Shown here piece after piece: positions 6,680 through 6,759 of a stretch of 6,759 nucleotides of DNA. Numbering within the stretch: position 1 is the stretch's first letter; every line of letters begins with the position of its first letter. A model generated the notes under the pieces. That model was not told where the DNA came from and did no database searches. It was given only the letters and a program-made list of their open reading frames with translations. Both the position numbers and the translations under genes were made by a program. Source of the DNA: Flavobacteriaceae bacterium (GTDB lineage: Bacteria; Bacteroidota; Bacteroidia; Flavobacteriales; Weeksellaceae); assembly GCA_031289875.1 (NCBI GenBank), contig JAITOO010000181.1:1-6759 (forward strand). Reading direction: 5' to 3'.

Positions 6680-6710
6680 TTGCTTTTTATTTTTTGTCAG
6701 TATATCTTTG
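6680..6710 (+). promoter_or_regulatory. Bacteroidota-type promoter for the gene at the right edge
   Basis: TTG (6680-6682), a 20-bp spacer and TATCTTTG (6703-6710) match both elements of the Flavobacterium/Bacteroides promoter. An ATG lies 17 bases further on, at 6728, the same geometry as for kdsA (16) and hemN (20). It faces away from the XRE gene. Confidence 0.6.
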
Positions 6711-6727
6711 CTCCATCATTTAAGAAA

Positions 6728-6759
6728 ATGAAGTCCGAAAATGAAAAATATTTTGACAT
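6728..6759 (+). CDS. Start of an unidentified gene, cut by the window edge
   Basis: Only about ten codons are present. From ATG 6728 the frame reads MKSENEKYFD and stays open to the end. A second ATG at 6741, in another frame, reads MKNILT and is also preceded by an A-rich stretch, so the true start cannot be decided. The reason for calling a gene is the well-formed promoter at 6680-6710 a short distance upstream. It is divergent from the XRE regulator and is the natural candidate for its control. Product unknown. Confidence 0.4.
   Translation, partial: MKSENEKYFD

Noticed and set aside
6433..6723. Plus-strand open frame of 96 codons across the regulator and its upstream region
   Set aside because: It is antisense to a convincing HTH gene over much of its length, has no recognisable domain, and would run through the divergent promoter.
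1..6759. tRNA or rRNA genes, CRISPR arrays, insertion sequences, toxin-antitoxin or phage genes
   Set aside because: No cloverleaf, spaced repeats, transposase motifs or terminal inverted repeats were seen. The small HTH protein alone does not make an antitoxin or phage module without its unseen neighbour.

Overview
The window looks like a chromosomal segment of a flavobacterium-type member of the Bacteroidota (Chryseobacterium/Weeksellaceae-like by protein flavour; this is an inference from memory of related proteins, not a search). Supporting signs are moderate-to-low GC, no Shine-Dalgarno sequences but A-rich stretches before start codons, Bacteroidota-type promoters (TTG, about 20 bp, TAnnTTTG) just upstream of three genes, and a PASTA-domain protein followed by an RluA/RluD-type pseudouridine synthase, an order I recall from Flavobacteriia.

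Layout. Bases 1-2989 form a tightly packed plus-strand operon: the 3' end of a PASTA-domain protein, an RluD-like 23S rRNA pseudouridine synthase 12 bp later, and a 499-residue multi-pass membrane protein of GT-C glycosyltransferase type whose start overlaps the end of the synthase gene by 8 bases. A promoter across the end of that gene (2965-2997) drives kdsA (3014-3835), the Kdo-8-phosphate synthase of lipopolysaccharide synthesis. A VanW-family gene (3888-4730) follows 52 bp later. It is clearly more A+T-rich than kdsA and has no promoter match of its own. A second promoter (near 4794-4801) precedes hemN (4822-6183), the radical-SAM coproporphyrinogen III dehydrogenase of haem synthesis. 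A small XRE-type regulator with a C-terminal leucine-zipper-like coiled coil lies on the minus strand (6239-6601), convergent with hemN. A new plus-strand gene starts at the right edge behind a third promoter and runs out of the window.

Functional reading. Most of the window is housekeeping: ribosome modification, outer-membrane sugar synthesis and haem synthesis. The PASTA protein, GT-C protein, KdsA and VanW protein all plausibly relate to the cell envelope, but no single pathway is shown. The least explained part is 6600-6710: a 12-bp perfect palindrome on the regulator's start codon, a second TGTACA core exactly 30 bp away, three copies of TGCAAAAT, a 10-bp direct repeat, and a divergent promoter. 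This looks like a regulator-operator module controlling itself and the truncated neighbour. I see no RNA genes, insertion sequences, CRISPR arrays or defence system, and nothing I would call a new multi-gene system.
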